Notes under the pieces: generated by a model
What the model was told of the DNA's origin: nothing
The model's input: only the letters and a program-made list of their open reading frames with translations
The model's database searches: none
Shown: piece by piece, positions 36,783 to 44,390 of the stretch
Layout of the letters: each line of letters begins with the position of its first letter
Position numbering within the stretch: position 1 is the stretch's first letter
Assembly: GCF_011927835.1 (NCBI RefSeq)
Contig: NZ_JAATJH010000003.1
Coordinates: forward strand, 1-64,000
Length of the DNA: 64,000 bases
Direction: 5' to 3'
Origin: Neolewinella antarctica
Lineage (GTDB): Bacteria; Bacteroidota; Bacteroidia; Chitinophagales; Saprospiraceae
Program-made: the position numbers and the translations under genes

Positions 36783-36787
36783 CTTTG
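36780..36787 (+). promoter_or_regulatory. -7 element overlapping the upstream stop, 4 nt before the GT2 ATG
   Basis: TAACTTTG, exact TAnnTTTG. Its first three bases are the TAA stop of the dihydroorotase-like gene. The ATG is at 36792, 4 nt after the element. Confidence 0.6.
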
Positions 36788-36791
36788 TCGC

Positions 36792-37775
36792 ATGGACATC
36801 AGCGTCGTCGTACCCTTATTTAACGAAGAAGAGAGCCTGCCGGAGCTGACGGCCTGGATCGACCGCGTCGCGCGGGAACACAAGCTGAGCTACGAAGTCT
36901 GGCTCGTCGACGATGGCTCCTCGGACGGTAGCTGGCGGGTCGTGCAGGAACTAGCCGCTAAAAACGACCGACTCAAGGGCATCAAGTTTCAACGCAACTA
37001 CGGCAAAAGCCCCGCCCTTTACGAAGGCTTCAAACACGCCACCGGCGACGTCGTCATCACGATGGACGCCGACCTCCAGGACAGCCCCGACGAAATTCCC
37101 GAACTCCACCGCATGATCGTGGAAGATGGTTTTGACATGGTTTCCGGATGGAAGCAAAAGCGGCACGACCCGCTCGGTAAAACACTGCCGTCCAAGTTTT
37201 TTAACGCCGTGACGCGCAAGGTGAGTGGCATCGAGCTCCACGATTTTAACTGCGGGCTAAAGTCCTACCGGCTCAACGTCGTCAAGTCGATCGAGGTCTA
37301 TGGCGACATGCACCGCCACATGCCCCTGCTGGCGAAGTGGGCCGGGTTCAAGAACATCGGCGAAAAGGTTGTCGAGCACCGGGCACGGAAATACGGCTAC
37401 TCGAAATTCGGCCTCAGCCGCCTCGTGACGGGTTTTCTGGATTTACTCAGTCTGATGTTCGTCGGGAAATACGGCCAACGCCCAATGCACCTTTTCGGGA
37501 CGCTGGGCACGCTCATGTTCGTCGTCGGCCTCACCAGCGTCCTCTGGATCGGGGGCGGAAAGCTTTATGCGTTAGCGAATAACCTACCTAAAGAGTTAGT
37601 GACGCAAAATCCCTGGTTCTACATCGCCCTCACGTGTATGACCCTCGGCACGATCCTTTTCGTCACCGGCTTCCTGGCCGAACTAGTCGCCCGCTCCAGC
37701 CCGGATCGAAATCAGTACCTGGTGGAAAAAGTACTGACCAACGATCGAGTAGGTAGTCTGAGGTCTGAGGTCTGA
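36792..37775 (+). CDS. Glycosyltransferase family 2, polyprenyl-phosphate sugar transferase type
   Basis: 327 residues. The GT-A domain has SVVVPLFNEEESLPEL, VDDGSSDGS and the DxD-like TMDADLQDSPDEIP, then DFNCGLKSYR. Two C-terminal transmembrane helices follow (LFGTLGTLMFVVGLTSVLWI and ALTCMTLGTILFVTGFLAELV). This matches the DPM1/ArnC/GtrB group, which loads a sugar onto a polyprenyl phosphate at the inner membrane. The last residues (VGSLRSEV) are encoded by the start of a GGTCTGA repeat block, and the stop codon TGA lies in the repeat. Confidence 0.87.
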   Translation: MDISVVVPLFNEEESLPELTAWIDRVAREHKLSYEVWLVDDGSSDGSWRVVQELAAKNDRLKGIKFQRNYGKSPALYEGFKHATGDVVITMDADLQDSPDEIPELHRMIVEDGFDMVSGWKQKRHDPLGKTLPSKFFNAVTRKVSGIELHDFNCGLKSYRLNVVKSIEVYGDMHRHMPLLAKWAGFKNIGEKVVEHRARKYGYSKFGLSRLVTGFLDLLSLMFVGKYGQRPMHLFGTLGTLMFVVGLTSVLWIGGGKLYALANNLPKELVTQNPWFYIALTCMTLGTILFVTGFLAELVARSSPDRNQYLVEKVLTNDRVGSLRSEV

Positions 37776-37929
37776 GGTCTGAGGTCTGAGGTCTCAGGTC
37801 TGTAGTCTAGTCACCATAGACCCTAGACTACAGACCAATGACCCCAGACCATAGACTGTAGACCTCAGACCAAAGACCCTAGACCAAAGACCCTAGACCA
37901 AAGACCCTAGACTACAGACCCCAGACCAA
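37752..37929. repeat. GGTCTGA / AGACC heptad tandem-repeat block
   Basis: The left arm (37752-37810) is a near-perfect tandem of GGTCTGA. The right arm (37815-37929) is a tandem of the complementary AGACCNNAGAC/AGACCCT units. Together they make a long imperfect inverted repeat able to fold in RNA or DNA. The block begins inside the 3' end of the glycosyltransferase gene and ends 10 bp before the next promoter element. A similar, sparser block lies at 31352-31618. Confidence 0.85.
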
Positions 37930-37938
37930 AACACTCCG

Positions 37939-37946
37939 TACCTTCA
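37939..37946 (+). promoter_or_regulatory. -7-like element 4 nt before the oxidoreductase ATG
   Basis: TACCTTCA, two mismatches from TAnnTTTG, then CCCC and ATG (37951). The spacing is identical to that of the elements at 35502, 36780 and 58366. Confidence 0.45.
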
Positions 37947-37950
37947 CCCC

Positions 37951-38952
37951 ATGCTAAAAATGGGACTAATCGGCGTCGGCCACCTCGGCAAAATTCACCT
38001 CAAATGCATCCGCCTCGCCAGGGCGCACTACGACTTGATTGGGTTTTACGACACGGATGAAGCCAACGCGCTCGCGGTTGCCAAAGAATACAAGCTCGAA
38101 CGGTACGAAACGGCGGAGGCCCTGATTGCCGCCGCGGACGTCGTCGACGTCGTCACCCCCACGCCGAGCCACTACAAGATGGTTAAACTAGCCCTGAATG
38201 GCGGGTGCCACGTTTTTGTGGAGAAGCCACTGACGGAGACGCTCGACGAGGCCCGCGAACTCATCGACTTAGCTACTAAGACCGGGAAAACCGTGCAGGT
38301 GGGCCACGTGGAACGTTTCAACCCGGCCCTACTTTCCCTCGGCGACCTAAAGGTCAAGCCTTACTTCATCGAAGCCCACCGCCTGGCGATGTTCAACCCC
38401 CGGGGCGTCGACGTCAGCGTCGTGCTCGACCTGATGATCCACGACCTCGACATCATCCTTAAACTAGCCGACGACGAAGTGACGGACGTGCGGGCCAGCG
38501 GCGTGGCCGTCGTGAGCGACAAACCCGACATCGTCAACGCCCGCATCGAGTTCAAAAACGGCGCCGTTGCCAACCTGACCGCCTCCCGGATCAGTCTGAA
38601 AAACATGCGCAAAGTCCGGCTCTTTCAGCCCGACGCCTACATCAGTTTGGATCTCCTCGAAAAGGAAAGCCAGATCGTCCGGCTTTACAATCCGGACGCG
38701 ACCGATATTCCCGAGCAGGGCCAGCAGTTCCCGCTCGATACGCCCAAGGGCCAGCGCATCATTCACGTCGACCAGCCCGACAGCGGCCCCATCAACGCCA
38801 TTCAAATGGAGTTAGAGAGCCTGGCCGAGAGCATCGTCAATGACCGGCCCGCCGCCGTGAGCATTGAAGACGGGTACAAGGCCCTGGAGCTGGCGCACCG
38901 CATTTCGGAAGCCGTGGCCGCCAACGCGGGTAAGCTGCCGCCCGAAAAGTAA
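37951..38952 (+). CDS. Gfo/Idh/MocA-family NAD(P)-dependent oxidoreductase
   Basis: 333 residues. The N-terminal Rossmann domain opens with MGLIGVGHLGKIHLK. The family signature EKPLTETLDEA (with the catalytic Lys) and GHVERFNP follow, then the C-terminal alpha/beta domain. Members oxidise or reduce sugars and related polyols, often nucleotide sugars for envelope polysaccharides. Its position among glycosyl- and sugar-phosphate transferase genes suggests such a role. Confidence 0.88.
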   Translation: MLKMGLIGVGHLGKIHLKCIRLARAHYDLIGFYDTDEANALAVAKEYKLERYETAEALIAAADVVDVVTPTPSHYKMVKLALNGGCHVFVEKPLTETLDEARELIDLATKTGKTVQVGHVERFNPALLSLGDLKVKPYFIEAHRLAMFNPRGVDVSVVLDLMIHDLDIILKLADDEVTDVRASGVAVVSDKPDIVNARIEFKNGAVANLTASRISLKNMRKVRLFQPDAYISLDLLEKESQIVRLYNPDATDIPEQGQQFPLDTPKGQRIIHVDQPDSGPINAIQMELESLAESIVNDRPAAVSIEDGYKALELAHRISEAVAANAGKLPPEK

Positions 38953-38997
38953 TTTAGCGTCATTACTTACGTTGGATTATCTCCAAGTTCGTCACCA

Positions 38998-39843
38998 ATG
39001 AGAGTTTCCATCCTTCTTGCGTTTTTAGCCGTATTTGGCCTGACGGGTTGCCAGGAAGACCTGGCCAACGCGCCCGCTTACGTACTCATTGGCGGTATTG
39101 AGATCGTGACGCCCGACCTCGGCGGCTCCACCAGCGCGGTCTCCGAAGTTTGGGCGTTCAACGGGAATGACTTCATCGGTGCCTACCCGCTTCCGGCCCG
39201 TATTCCCGTCTTCAGCATCGGGGCGGCGGAACTACGGTTTCAAGCGGGCGTGCGGCGTAACGGGATAAGCGCGACGCCGGACGTCTACGAGTTTTACGCA
39301 CCCATCGAGCGGCAAGTCGACCTCGCGGCGGAGCAGGTGCTCGACCTGGGTACGTTGACGACTGGCTACCGTACGGACGTAAAGTTCGGATTTATCGAGA
39401 ATTTTGAGGACAACCGCGACCGCGTATTCGTTACCCAACTGGAAGGGCAAAACCAACTGCTTCCCACCACGGAGTTCGTACGTAGCGGGGCCTTTTCGGG
39501 TAAGCTGACGGTGGACGCCGACAGCCGCGTGGTGGAGATCGCCTCCAACGAGCAACTACGCGACCTGTTCACTAACCGGCCCTACGTGTGGCTGGAGGTT
39601 GACTTTCGGAGTGATGCCCCCGTCGCCTGGGGGGTGACGGGCCAGCAGAACGGGGTGACGTTCAAACGCTTCGACCCGACTTCCGCACCGCGTGACGAGT
39701 GGACGAAAATTTACTTCGACCTGAGTGAGTTGATTGCCGTAGCTAACCTGGACGAGCTGGAAATCTATCTGTCTTCCGTCTTGCTCGGTGACAACGAACG
39801 CGCGGAAATTTACCTGGATAACGTTCGCTTGCTTTACTTTTAG
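38998..39843 (+). CDS. Bacteroidota lipoprotein with C-terminal jelly-roll-like region
   Basis: 281 residues. Lipoprotein signal ends LTGC (Cys18). The N-terminal half (AELRFQAGVRRNGISATPDVYEFY) resembles lipoproteins found in many Bacteroidota genomes. The C-terminal half (SGAFSGKLTVDA, YVWLEVDFRSD, EIYLDNVRLLYF) looks like a carbohydrate-binding-type beta-sandwich. Function unknown. It lies 45 bp after the oxidoreductase and 17 bp before the sugar transferase, probably one operon. Confidence 0.75.
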   Translation: MRVSILLAFLAVFGLTGCQEDLANAPAYVLIGGIEIVTPDLGGSTSAVSEVWAFNGNDFIGAYPLPARIPVFSIGAAELRFQAGVRRNGISATPDVYEFYAPIERQVDLAAEQVLDLGTLTTGYRTDVKFGFIENFEDNRDRVFVTQLEGQNQLLPTTEFVRSGAFSGKLTVDADSRVVEIASNEQLRDLFTNRPYVWLEVDFRSDAPVAWGVTGQQNGVTFKRFDPTSAPRDEWTKIYFDLSELIAVANLDELEIYLSSVLLGDNERAEIYLDNVRLLYF

Positions 39844-39860
39844 GCCCACCTTTAGCCAAC

Positions 39861-41330
39861 ATGATCAGCACCGCCATCCCGGACATCACCGCCAAACTCG
39901 GGCCGGATACACTCAGTATTCGCCAGCGGGACCGGCGCGTCTACGTGGCCGTTGATTTTTTCGCGGCCTGGCTCGCCTGGTCGTTATTCTACGTCAGCCG
40001 CAACATCAAAGAAGGCAAGGGAACGGACCTGGCCACCCTAATGGCGGAGGAGAACTTTTGGGTCGGGGGGCTGGCCATCGCAACGGGGTGGTGCCTGGCG
40101 TACGCTATTTTTGACCAGTACCGTGACATCTACCGCCTGAGTCGCCTGAGCGTGCTGCTGCAAACCTTCGGGATTACGCTCGTTGGCGTAGTGGTGTTGT
40201 TCTTCACAATTTTGCTGAACGATGCGGCGGGGGATTTACACGATTACTACCAGAACCCGATCGCGCTGTTCGTGCTGCACTTTAGCCTGACGGCCTTCGT
40301 GCGGATGATCTTGCTAACGCGGGCGAGTCGCAAGCTGAAAAACGGGTTGGTTACTTTCAACACGCTCATCGTCGGCGGAGCCGATGCCGCCCTGCAGCTG
40401 CATCAGGAGATCGACGGCGCGCGAAAAAAGTTAGGCTACCGGTTCATCGGTTTTGTGGACGCTAAGAGTAAGGTGCAGCCTTTGCTGTCGACGAAATTGC
40501 CGCTACTGGGGAATTTGAAGGTGCTCGCCAACGTCATTGAGGAGCACAACGTGGAGGAAGTGATTATTGCCATCGAAACGGACCAACACAACCGCCTGCG
40601 GGAGGTGATGAACGTGCTGTTCGATTACGAAGACCGGGTCCTCGTCAAGGTCATCCCCGACATGTACGACATCATGCTGGGCACGGTGAAGATGGACCAG
40701 GTTTTCGGTGCCATTCTCATCGAGGTGCGGCAAGAAATGATGCCGCGTTGGCAGCGGCTGGCGAAACGGGTGCTGGACGTAGTTACGTCGGCGGCCATGC
40801 TGCTGGTACTTTCGCCGGTGTTGATTTATGTAGCGATTCGGGTGCGGCTTTCCAGTGCCGGGCCGATCTTTTACCGGCAGGAGCGGATCGGTCACAATGG
40901 CCAGCCGTTTGAGATCATCAAGTTCCGGTCGATGTACACGGACGCGGAGGAAGCCGGCCCGCAGTTGAGTAGCGACACGGATACGCGCTGCACGGTGTGG
41001 GGCGCGGTTATGCGGAAATGGCGGTTGGATGAGCTGCCGCAGTTCTGGAACGTCCTGCGGGGGGAGATGTCGCTGGTGGGGCCACGCCCGGAGCGACAAT
41101 TTTTCATCGACCAGATCAGCGCCCAGGCGCCGCACTACCGGCACTTGCTCAAGGTCCGGCCGGGGATCACGAGTTGGGGGCAGGTCAAATACGGCTACGC
41201 GAGTAACGTGGAAGAGATGATCCAGCGGCTTAAATTCGACATTCTTTACATCGAGAACCGGTCGTTGGCACTGGATTTTAAGATTCTCTTCTACACCGTC
41301 GTCGTTTTGCTGCAGGGGAAAGGGAAGTAG
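39861..41330 (+). CDS. Exopolysaccharide polyprenyl-phosphate sugar phosphotransferase
   Basis: 489 residues. Several N-terminal transmembrane helices (about 30-150) come first, then a CoA-binding-like Rossmann segment (TLIVGGADAALQL ... FIGFVDAK). The C-terminal sugar transferase domain has KRVLDVVTSAAMLLVLSPVL, FYRQERIGHNGQPFEIIKFR and DELPQFWNVLRGEMSLVGPR. This is the WcaJ/CpsE-type initiating enzyme that puts a sugar-1-phosphate on undecaprenyl phosphate at the inner membrane. No other polysaccharide-assembly genes follow. Confidence 0.92.
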   Translation: MISTAIPDITAKLGPDTLSIRQRDRRVYVAVDFFAAWLAWSLFYVSRNIKEGKGTDLATLMAEENFWVGGLAIATGWCLAYAIFDQYRDIYRLSRLSVLLQTFGITLVGVVVLFFTILLNDAAGDLHDYYQNPIALFVLHFSLTAFVRMILLTRASRKLKNGLVTFNTLIVGGADAALQLHQEIDGARKKLGYRFIGFVDAKSKVQPLLSTKLPLLGNLKVLANVIEEHNVEEVIIAIETDQHNRLREVMNVLFDYEDRVLVKVIPDMYDIMLGTVKMDQVFGAILIEVRQEMMPRWQRLAKRVLDVVTSAAMLLVLSPVLIYVAIRVRLSSAGPIFYRQERIGHNGQPFEIIKFRSMYTDAEEAGPQLSSDTDTRCTVWGAVMRKWRLDELPQFWNVLRGEMSLVGPRPERQFFIDQISAQAPHYRHLLKVRPGITSWGQVKYGYASNVEEMIQRLKFDILYIENRSLALDFKILFYTVVVLLQGKGK

Positions 41331-41331
41331 G

Positions 41332-41435
41332 GCGCGGACGCAGGTGCAGGGTTTTTTTCGCCGGTGTGGCCTTCGCGTGGGTTAGCCCAAGTACCGCTGC
41401 TTCCGAACCCGATTACCCGGCACCTGCGTCCGCGC
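41332..41435. repeat. Perfect inverted pair of the dispersed repeat around a 72-bp spacer
   Basis: GCGCGGACGCAGGTGC (41332-41347) and GCACCTGCGTCCGCGC (41420-41435) are exact reverse complements. The first begins right after the TAG of the sugar transferase; the second ends 2 bp before TATCTTCG (41438-41445), a -7-like element for the next gene. The matched variant bases show the two arms share one origin. Confidence 0.85.
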
Positions 41436-41467
41436 AGTATCTTCGTTGTCATAATTACCAAACTAGT

Positions 41468-42412
41468 ATGAACAAGAAAAACCTCACCATAATCGCCGTG
41501 ATCCTCGGCCTGCTCTTTCTGGCAAGCCTAATCTGGGGCATCACCCGTAACAGCGCGGCCACCGAATACGAGGCCGACAACCTGACGATGAGCGCCGAAG
41601 TCGACCAACTGGAAATCCTCCGCGCCCGCCTCGAGAGCCAGGTAGACAGCATTGGCGAAGTTTACGAAGCCGCCGCCGCCGACAACATCGAACTCAAAGG
41701 CCAACTCTCCACGGCTCAACAAACCACCAAAAACGCCCTGGCCGACATGCGCCGCGCCCAGAAGAAATCCACCAACGACACCGACGTGGCCTACCAGATG
41801 CGCCTCCAGATCGAGGACCTCATCAACGCCCGCGCCATGATTGAGACCAACCTCGCCGAGCTCGAAACCGAAAACCAGACCCTGCGCAAGGAAAACGTCA
41901 CCCTACGCCGCGACCTCAGTGAAACCAAAACCATCGCGTACCAGGCCCAGAAAACGGCCGACAACATGGAAACGATGAACCGGTCCATGGCTTCCGAGAT
42001 CGAAGCCCTCAGTCTGGGTAACTTCAAGGCGACGGCCATGCAGGTCGATCTGCTGCGCGGAAGCTCGGGCACGAAAGTAACCGCCAACGCCAGCCGCGCC
42101 CGCCGCGTCAACGTAAGTTTTGACCTGAGCGACGTCCCCGAAAAATACCTCGGCGTCCGCCCGATCTACCTCGTCATGACCGACCAGTCCGGCACGCCCG
42201 TGATGAGTGAGAACCCGGTACGCGCCAAAGCGACGGTCAACGGTGCCAAAATGGACCTCATCGCCCTCGAAGGCCGTGACGTAAACATCGAACGCAGCCA
42301 ACGGCTGAGTTTTACTCACGAATTAGACGATAAGCTGGAGGCTGGCATCTACCGCGCGCAGATCTTTACGGATATTGGTTTCCTGGGGGCGGCTAGCGTG
42401 AACCTACGGTAG
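41468..42412 (+). CDS. Membrane-anchored coiled-coil protein, unknown function
   Basis: 314 residues. ATG 41468 starts an N-terminal transmembrane helix (LTIIAVILGLLFLASLIWGI). A long coiled coil follows (about 30-190: DQLEILRARLESQVDSIGEV, LETENQTLRKENVTLRRDL), then a C-terminal beta-rich domain (VNVSFDLSDVPEKYLGVRPIY). The coil and domain are probably periplasmic. I do not recognise a named family. It has its own near -7 element and ends before a TAGGCG repeat. Confidence 0.8.
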   Translation: MNKKNLTIIAVILGLLFLASLIWGITRNSAATEYEADNLTMSAEVDQLEILRARLESQVDSIGEVYEAAAADNIELKGQLSTAQQTTKNALADMRRAQKKSTNDTDVAYQMRLQIEDLINARAMIETNLAELETENQTLRKENVTLRRDLSETKTIAYQAQKTADNMETMNRSMASEIEALSLGNFKATAMQVDLLRGSSGTKVTANASRARRVNVSFDLSDVPEKYLGVRPIYLVMTDQSGTPVMSENPVRAKATVNGAKMDLIALEGRDVNIERSQRLSFTHELDDKLEAGIYRAQIFTDIGFLGAASVNLR

Positions 42413-42416
42413 GAGT

Positions 42417-42458
42417 TTAGGCGATAGGAATTAGGCGGTAGGTGGGTAGGCGGTAGTA
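42417..42458 (+). repeat. TAGGCGGTAGG-type short tandem repeat
   Basis: TTTAGGCGATAGG, TTAGGCGGTAGG and GGTAGGCGGTAG follow each other after the stop of the coiled-coil gene. The complementary text (TACCGCCCACC, TTACCGCCTACC) appears at 46949-46977. Short tandem intergenic elements of unknown role. Confidence 0.55.
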
Positions 42459-42473
42459 CCGTGATTGAGTATG

Positions 42474-42746
42474 CTATCGCACGATGTGTTGGAACAGTAC
42501 GCACGAGAGGCAGCAGATTATGAGTAGTACGGCTATTCCGCTTGCTTGAGTTGATATCTTCCTTTTTCTGTTTTCTTGGCTGAATCTTAATTGCGAAGCT
42601 AGAGTAGCTCCATTTCCAGGGTTGCTCTCTTTCCTAACGTAGCAATCCTTCCGCCGCTTGCGAGCCACGACGCCAAACTTCCGCCCGCGAAGTTTGGCGT
42701 TGTTGTTGATGGTCTGAATAGCACCGGTTGCCGATCCGCTTGCCAT
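42474..42746 (-). CDS. Small membrane protein, probable
   Basis: 90 residues: a basic N-terminal region (MASGSATGAIQTINNNAKL, then RKRRKDCYVRK) and one C-terminal transmembrane helix (GIAVLLIICCLSCVLF). The MASGSxxGAIxTINNN opening resembles small conserved proteins I recall from Bacteroidota, but I cannot name a family. It is divergent from the 42894 gene across a 147-bp AT-rich promoter region, which supports a real gene. Confidence 0.6.
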   Translation of the reverse strand: MASGSATGAIQTINNNAKLRGRKFGVVARKRRKDCYVRKESNPGNGATLASQLRFSQENRKRKISTQASGIAVLLIICCLSCVLFQHIVR

Positions 42747-42893
42747 AGTTTGTTTTGTAGTTGGTGCGTGAAAATAGCTGCAATCAGTAATAAATCACTT
42801 CACTATTCGACGAACGACTAAATAACTTCAACCCATAAAGAACAATTTGTTTATTATTTGCGATTAACTAACAAACAATAAAACAGAAGTCTT

Positions 42894-43280
42894 ATGAAAG
42901 TCAACGTAAACGAATCCCCCCGCCTTAAGGACGGCCGCCACACCGTCACCATCGTCGAAGTGACCGACGGCCGTAGCGAATACAAGGATGTCCCCTTTTT
43001 TAACGCCCGGATGGAGAACGAAGACGGTTTCGTGGAGCAACGCTTCTACGATAGTGAGCCCAGCAAGCCCATCCTCGCGGCACTGATGCAGGCCGTTGGC
43101 ATGAAGGCCGGTAAGTTGAACAGTGAAGACCTCGTCGGTAAAAAGCTCAGCGTTGAAGTGGGTGAGCGTACCTACTCCGATCCGGAAACGGGCGACGAGA
43201 AAACCATCACCGAGGCTAGCCATTTCGAAATGGTTGGGGAAGCGGACACTTCCGACGCAACCAAGAAGAAAAAGAAGTAA
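42894..43280 (+). CDS. Small conserved-looking protein of unknown function
   Basis: 128 residues, no signal peptide, acidic middle and a Lys-rich tail (ATKKKKK). It opens MKVNVNESPRLKDGRHTVTI and contains EQRFYDSEPSKPILAALMQA, which suggests a small beta-barrel or OB-like fold, perhaps nucleic-acid binding; this is speculation. A long AT-rich leader and a very strong terminator suggest it is well expressed as a single gene. Confidence 0.72.
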   Translation: MKVNVNESPRLKDGRHTVTIVEVTDGRSEYKDVPFFNARMENEDGFVEQRFYDSEPSKPILAALMQAVGMKAGKLNSEDLVGKKLSVEVGERTYSDPETGDEKTITEASHFEMVGEADTSDATKKKKK

Positions 43281-43304
43281 CGCAGCAAAAGAATCAGCAC
43301 GAGC

Positions 43305-43349
43305 AAAATCGTGGGCGGGCCAAACGGGCCGCTCACGATTTTTTTTTGT
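43305..43349 (+). terminator. Strong Rho-independent terminator
   Basis: AAAATCGTGGGCGGGCC, loop AAAC, GGGCCGCTCACGATTTT, followed by further T to make a nine-T run. It lies 24 bp after the stop of the 42894 gene. Confidence 0.92.
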
Positions 43350-43621
43350 GGAGGTGCGATGCTGAATAGCTGGCGGAAATCGGTACGCCAGACTTACACT
43401 GCTGCGCTTAGCGACCGGAGGTTTTATCTCCACAGTGACTAAGTAAAACAAACACCATTCAACCGCTTACCCTATATTCGCCCCGTATCCATCCCGCTGG
43501 CCCAAATTGGTCACCCAGCGGGGCGGACGTAGGTAAGTCGCTCAGGGCTTGCCCCGTATTCATTTTAAGCACGCGGGCGACGGTGTCGTCCTGCCCGGTG
43601 CGGAGAGAGCAGCAGCGCTAC
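43350..43621 (+). promoter_or_regulatory. Intergenic region with a -7-like element
   Basis: 272 bp. TATATTCG (43473-43480) is one mismatch from TAnnTTTG and lies 141 bp before the pentapeptide gene. A GTG in frame at 43583 could extend that gene by 13 codons. Otherwise nothing seen. Confidence 0.4.
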
Positions 43622-44182
43622 ATGGCCAAGAAATACCACTCGGATAAGGATTATACCGACGTTACGGCCCTCGCCACGGGCCACTACGAGAACTGCCGGT
43701 TCGAGGGTTGCCGCTTGACCAAATCGAAACTCAACGAAAGTCTTTTTGAAAACTGCACGTTCAGCAACTGCGACCTGAGTAACGCTAAACTCAAGGAGAC
43801 CGGGCTACAGGGTGTTAACTTCAAAGACTGCAAACTCATCGGCGTCCACTTTGAAGACACGAAGGAATTCGGCTTCAACGTCAAGTTCAGGGACTCCAAC
43901 CTGGAACTCGCCTCGTTCAACGACCGCAAACTAAAGGGCATCAGCTTTAAGCGGTGTAAACTAATTGAAACGGACTTCCGGGGCTGTAACCTCCAGGACG
44001 CCACCTTCGCCGAATGTGACCTCGAACGCGCCGTTTTCGAACGGACCGATCTGCGCAAGGCAGACTTTCGTACCGCCTTCAACTTTCAAATTTCTCCGGA
44101 AGAAAACCGCCTGCGGGGCACAAAATTTAGCAGAGCTGGGCTGGAAGGCCTGCTGCAGGAATACGGTTTGGTGGTGGAGTAG
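43622..44182 (+). CDS. Pentapeptide-repeat protein
   Basis: 186 residues built of consecutive A(D/N)LXX-like pentapeptides (CTFSNCDLSNAKLKETGLQG, CNLQDATFAECDLERAVFER), which fold into a right-handed quadrilateral beta-helix. The size and unbroken repeats resemble the Qnr/McbG class that can mimic DNA around gyrase, but many pentapeptide proteins do other things. No signal peptide, so cytoplasmic. The start at 43622 is the ATG; a GTG 39 bp upstream is possible. Confidence 0.85.
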   Translation: MAKKYHSDKDYTDVTALATGHYENCRFEGCRLTKSKLNESLFENCTFSNCDLSNAKLKETGLQGVNFKDCKLIGVHFEDTKEFGFNVKFRDSNLELASFNDRKLKGISFKRCKLIETDFRGCNLQDATFAECDLERAVFERTDLRKADFRTAFNFQISPEENRLRGTKFSRAGLEGLLQEYGLVVE

Positions 44183-44335
44183 CGTCGGGTTTGAGAGCCG
44201 GTACGCTGGTGGGCGAACGTCACGATGGTTACGATCTGACCAATAGTAAAGCAACGCATCCCGAAAGTACGTTTTGTACAATCCCGCTTCAACCTAATGG
44301 ATAATTGCACCTTAATCAACCGGTGAAGCACACAC

Positions 44336-44379
44336 AAAAAGCCCCGACGCGCATCCTGCGCATCGGGGCTTTTACTTTT
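44336..44379. terminator. Bidirectional terminator
   Basis: AAAAA, then GCCCCGACGCGCA, loop TCC, TGCGCATCGGGGC, then TTTTACTTTT. A-tract and T-tract flank a 13-bp stem, so it can end both the pentapeptide gene (+) and the convergent protease gene (-). Confidence 0.92.
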
Positions 44380-44390
44380 AACTCAGGTGA

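Noticed and set aside
37752-37929. CRISPR array impression from regular AGACC/GGTCT repeats
   Set aside because: The unit is about 7 bp and essentially contiguous. There are no 25-45 bp repeats with unique spacers and no cas genes nearby.
42864-43451. 195-codon minus-strand frame opposite the 42894 gene
   Set aside because: It crosses the strong terminator at 43305-43349 and has no promoter; the + strand frame has a leader, a start and a terminator in the right places.
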